Below the pieces are notes generated by a model. It did not search any database and had not been told where the DNA came from. It was given only the letters and a program-made list of their open reading frames with translations. The translations under genes were made by a program, and so were the position numbers. From Aeromicrobium endophyticum (GTDB lineage Bacteria > Actinomycetota > Actinomycetes > Propionibacteriales > Nocardioidaceae): DNA of 64,000 nucleotides. The stretch is from the NCBI RefSeq assembly GCF_003586285.1, contig NZ_QUBR01000003.1, positions 124,001-188,000 of the forward strand. The letters are read 5' to 3'. This document shows, piece by piece, positions 61,254 to 64,000 of the stretch. The number at the start of each line of letters is the position of its first letter. Position 1 is the stretch's first letter.

Positions 61254-62910
61254 GGGGATAGGCCGCGTCGACGTCGGTCATGACGTTGACGAGGTACGGC
61301 ACGCCGGACGCCAGGGCGCGATCGATCGCCGGCCCGATCTGACGTGGATCGGTGACCATCTCGCCCCCGCCGCCGAGCGCCGTGACGACCTGGTCGTAGC
61401 GGGTGTTCGGGGCGAGGTCGGCGGCCACGTCGTAGCCGTAGATCCACTGCATCGGCCCCTTCTCGAGGCCCCAGGCCGAGTTGTTGCCGACGACCATCAC
61501 GACCGGCAGGTCGTGCCGCACCAGCGTGTCGACGTCCATCAGCGACATGCCGGCGGCTCCGTCGCCGTACAGCAGCACGACCTGGCTCGAGGGTCGGGCG
61601 ATGCGGGCGGCCATCGCGGCGCCCATGCCGGCACCGAGGCATCCGTACGGACCGGGGTCGAGCCAGCCGCCCGGGCGCTTGGGCTCGACGAACTTGCCCG
61701 CGAACGACACGAAGTCGCCGCCGTCGCCGATCACGACGGCGTCGTCGGCCAGGCGGGGGAGCAGCTCGCCGTAGATGCGGGCGGGATGGATCGGGTCGGC
61801 CTCGGCGGTCAGCAGCTCGTCGTCGCGCGCGGTGGCCGCGGCGACCTCGTCCTGCAGGGTCGACAGCCACGGTGTCCAGTCGGGACGCGAGCCGTGCGCC
61901 GACGACCCCGTCAGGGCGTCGAACAGGCCCGTGAAGAACAGGCTGAGGTCGCCGTGCGCGGTCGCCGCGGTCGCGGCGTGCGACGAGACCTGGTCGGCCG
62001 AGTCGGCGACGTGCACCGTGCGGGCGGGCGTCGCGCCCTCCTTGCCGCCGAACACGCCGTAGCCGAGACGGAAGTCGAGCGGCGTGCCGACGACGACGAC
62101 CAGGTCGGCCCGGTTGAACGACGTCGACCGGGCCTTGGTGACGAGCTGCGGGTGGCCACCCGGGACGATGCCGCGGCCCATTCCGTTGGCGATGACGGGG
62201 ATGCCGGTCTGCTGCACGAACTGCAGCGCGGCGACCTCGGCGCGGTCGGCCCAGACGTCGGTGCCGAGCACCAGCACGGGGCGCTCGGACGTGCGCAGCA
62301 GCTCGGCGATGGCCCGCAGCGCGTCGGGATCGGGCTGCACGGGCGCCGTGGTGTTGCCCTGCGAGGGCGTGCCGACCGGGGCGCTGTTGAAGAACTCGTC
62401 CATCGGCACGTCGACGAACGCGGGGCCCCGGTGAGACGAGCCGGCCAGCGTGAAGGCCTCGTCGATCGTGGGCGCGATGTCGGCGACGGTGTGCGCCGTG
62501 GTGGCCGACTTGGAGATCGACGAGAAGATCGGCGGGTGGTCGAGCTCTTGCAGGCTGCCGGTGCCCCACCGGTTGTTGGGCGCGCGGCCGCCGACGACCA
62601 CCAGCGGCGAGCCCGAGAAGCTGGCCTGCGCCACGGCGCTGACGCCGTTGGTGACGCCGGGCCCGGCGGTGAGCACCGCGAGCCCGGGCGCGCGGGTCAG
62701 CTTGCCGATCGCCTCGGCGGCGAAGACCGCGGTGGGCTCGTGCCGCACGTCGACGATCGGCATGGCGGGCTCGGTCTTGACCGCTGCGTCGTACATCGGG
62801 AACACGTGGGCCCCCGACAGGGTGAACAGCGTCGAGACGCCGTGGGCGCGGGCCACGTCGAGGGCGAGGATGCCGCCGTGCTGCGGCTCGGAGGTCTGGT
62901 CGGTCGTCAT
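61234..62910 (-). CDS. Thiamine-diphosphate enzyme, acetolactate-synthase-like
   Basis: 558 residues. Catalytic Glu in VRHEPTAVFAAE, central FAD/ADP-like domain, and the TPP motif YGDGAAGMSLMDVDTLVRHD followed by VVMVVGNNS. It resembles the IlvX/IlvB2-like actinobacterial paralogues rather than the biosynthetic IlvB; no small subunit is nearby. The ATG at 62910 starts MTTDQTSEP. Benzaldehyde-lyase- or oxalyl-CoA-decarboxylase-type activity is possible. Confidence 0.85.
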   Translation of the reverse strand: MTTDQTSEPQHGGILALDVARAHGVSTLFTLSGAHVFPMYDAAVKTEPAMPIVDVRHEPTAVFAAEAIGKLTRAPGLAVLTAGPGVTNGVSAVAQASFSGSPLVVVGGRAPNNRWGTGSLQELDHPPIFSSISKSATTAHTVADIAPTIDEAFTLAGSSHRGPAFVDVPMDEFFNSAPVGTPSQGNTTAPVQPDPDALRAIAELLRTSERPVLVLGTDVWADRAEVAALQFVQQTGIPVIANGMGRGIVPGGHPQLVTKARSTSFNRADLVVVVGTPLDFRLGYGVFGGKEGATPARTVHVADSADQVSSHAATAATAHGDLSLFFTGLFDALTGSSAHGSRPDWTPWLSTLQDEVAAATARDDELLTAEADPIHPARIYGELLPRLADDAVVIGDGGDFVSFAGKFVEPKRPGGWLDPGPYGCLGAGMGAAMAARIARPSSQVVLLYGDGAAGMSLMDVDTLVRHDLPVVMVVGNNSAWGLEKGPMQWIYGYDVAADLAPNTRYDQVVTALGGGGEMVTDPRQIGPAIDRALASGVPYLVNVMTDVDAAYPRATTGI

Positions 62911-62948
62911 GTGACGCAGGTTACTCGACGGTACGGACCAGTTGCGGA

Positions 62949-63866
62949 TCACCCGAGCGGACGTGCCCGGGTGGTCGGCCGGTACAGCCAGGGCTGCTCG
63001 GCCCTGATCTGGTCGAGCACCGCCAGGATCAGGTCGGCTCGGTGGGCCGGCTGCTCGGCGAAGAGCTCGGCATCGGCCCGCAGGTCGTCACGTCCCTGCA
63101 CGCCGAGCGCGAGCTGGAGGTGCAGCGCCCGCAGGAACGACGACGCGTTGCGGACGCCGGGGGAGGGCCACTCGGCCTCGAGGTGGCCCCGGGTCTGCGG
63201 CGGCTTGATGCCCTGCCCCAGGCGCGCCAGCCACGGCTCGACAATCACGGGGTCGAGCTCGTTGCGGTGCAGCAGCGTCATGACGGCGTAGGCCAGGCGG
63301 TCGTCCTCGCCGTGTCGCCAGATGTACGACGTGGGGGTCAGCACGCGGTCGGCGATGACGTCGAGCAGCACCGTCAGCTCGAGCCGTCCGAAGTGCCGCG
63401 ACCGGGCGAGGGCGGCCAGCAGATCGGCGCCGTGGGCGATCGCGTTGGCCCAGCCCATCTCGGGGACCCAGCCGCGCTGGTCCTGCTCGCGGACGTACCA
63501 GGCGGTGGCCCGGTCGCCCCAGTCGAGCACCGACTCCGACGACATCAGGTGCTCGTTGTTGTCACGCCCGATGATCTCGGCCAGCATCAGCGCGCTGTAC
63601 GACCGGCGCATGACCGACACGTCGCCGTCGTGCCCCAGGCCGTAGCGCAGCCCCGGCGCGATGCCGTCGCCGAGCCCGGACAGCAGCTGGTCGTAGACCC
63701 CGCGGGTGATCCACGTCGTCAGCAGGGGATAGGCGAGGTCCTCGCGCGTGCGCGGATTGGGGTGGCCCAGCATCTCGACCAGCTCGACGGTGCACTCGTC
63801 GAGACCCCGGTCGGCGGGCACGTCCATGCCGCTCTGCATCACCGACTGCCAGTACGCCTCGGACAT
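62949..63866 (-). CDS. DUF2785 family protein
   Basis: 305 residues, all helical. HPNPRTREDLAYPLLTTWIT, RRSYSALMLAEIIGRDN, GWVPEMGWANAIAHGADLLA and RHGEDDRLAYAVMTLLHRN match DUF2785. Function unknown. It lies upstream of the acetolactate-synthase-like gene with a 38-nt gap and is divergent from the kinase at the window end. Confidence 0.85.
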   Translation of the reverse strand: MSEAYWQSVMQSGMDVPADRGLDECTVELVEMLGHPNPRTREDLAYPLLTTWITRGVYDQLLSGLGDGIAPGLRYGLGHDGDVSVMRRSYSALMLAEIIGRDNNEHLMSSESVLDWGDRATAWYVREQDQRGWVPEMGWANAIAHGADLLAALARSRHFGRLELTVLLDVIADRVLTPTSYIWRHGEDDRLAYAVMTLLHRNELDPVIVEPWLARLGQGIKPPQTRGHLEAEWPSPGVRNASSFLRALHLQLALGVQGRDDLRADAELFAEQPAHRADLILAVLDQIRAEQPWLYRPTTRARPLG

Positions 63867-63905
63867 TGCCTCATCGTGTCACGGCGGCCCGACTACGCTG
63901 CACGT

Positions 63906-64000
63906 GTGCCCACGCTGGACGACATCGCGAAGTCCCAGACATCGCTGACCGCAGACGACGTGGGCTGGCTGCACGCCCTGGTCGCCGACTGGCAGATCAT
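63906..64000 (+). CDS. PdtaS-like sensor histidine kinase, N-terminus (cut by window edge)
   Basis: 31 codons from a GTG at 63906. VPTLDDIAKSQTSLTADDVG then WLHALVADWQII is the typical opening of the actinobacterial PdtaS-type kinases (GAF-PAS-HisKA_2). The open frame runs off the window. Only the N-terminal pattern supports this. Confidence 0.6.
   Translation, partial: MPTLDDIAKSQTSLTADDVGWLHALVADWQI

Noticed and set aside
61513-63291. 592-codon plus-strand frame over the acetolactate-synthase-like gene
   Set aside because: Antisense shadow with Arg/Gly/Val-rich translation.

Overview
This 64 kb window is high-GC, gene-dense DNA from an actinobacterium. The markers are mycothiol-type SigR/RsrA, a HU-like protein, a bL37-type small ribosomal protein, the phosphomutase/DUF3090/SCO1664 trio, a zinc-free bL36 and a PdtaS-like kinase. 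A Nocardioidaceae-type genome (Aeromicrobium or Nocardioides) is a reasonable guess from gene style, but the sequence alone does not prove genus. No tRNA, rRNA, CRISPR array, prophage or classical insertion sequence was seen. Nearly all the window is coding, and most long open frames opposite genes are GC-driven shadows.

Region by region. 0-8 kb: partial threonine dehydrogenase (tdh) divergent from a LysR regulator; PucR and DeoR regulators with a PfkB sugar kinase; three DJ-1/PfpI (isonitrile-hydratase-like) paralogues and an alpha/beta hydrolase. 8-8.6 kb: a decayed stretch where the tail of a short-chain dehydrogenase abuts the middle of a luciferase-like monooxygenase. 8.6-17.3 kb: secreted protein, LysR-amaB-hglS lysine catabolism, ATL protein, bestrophin, VOC/HxlR pair. 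17.4-29 kb: KstD-like flavoprotein, PucR, acyl-CoA ligase, monooxygenase/reductase pair, scoAB with IclR, HU. 29-40 kb: flavin enzymes, AarF kinase, conserved phosphomutase/DUF3090/SCO1664 operon, and an AurF-like diiron oxygenase with its own ferredoxin-reductase fusion. 40-47 kb: bL36(C-), ArfB, PadR, an endonuclease-like gene bracketed by inverted palindromic repeats, then aroA-rsgA-hisN. 47-53 kb: a membrane-anchored ECF sigma factor fusion, YedK, sigR-rsrA, aquaporin and bL37. 53-64 kb: a two-component system followed upstream by two secreted-protein genes that share a promoter element, a heterodimeric ABC exporter, an acetolactate-synthase-like enzyme, DUF2785, and the first codons of a PdtaS-like kinase.

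The most unusual signals are: (1) three copies of a 63-nt palindromic repeat, two of which lie in opposite orientation on either side of a DUF559/Vsr-like endonuclease gene; (2) a different 26-nt repeat inserted twice, in frame, inside rsgA; (3) a perfect SigR-type promoter (GGAAT-N18-GTT) placed to make an N-terminally extended SigR; (4) a 34-nt element at the same distance upstream of two secreted-protein genes beside a histidine kinase/response regulator pair; (5) a run of readable operators (two LysR boxes, HxlR, IclR, PadR and Zur-like palindromes).
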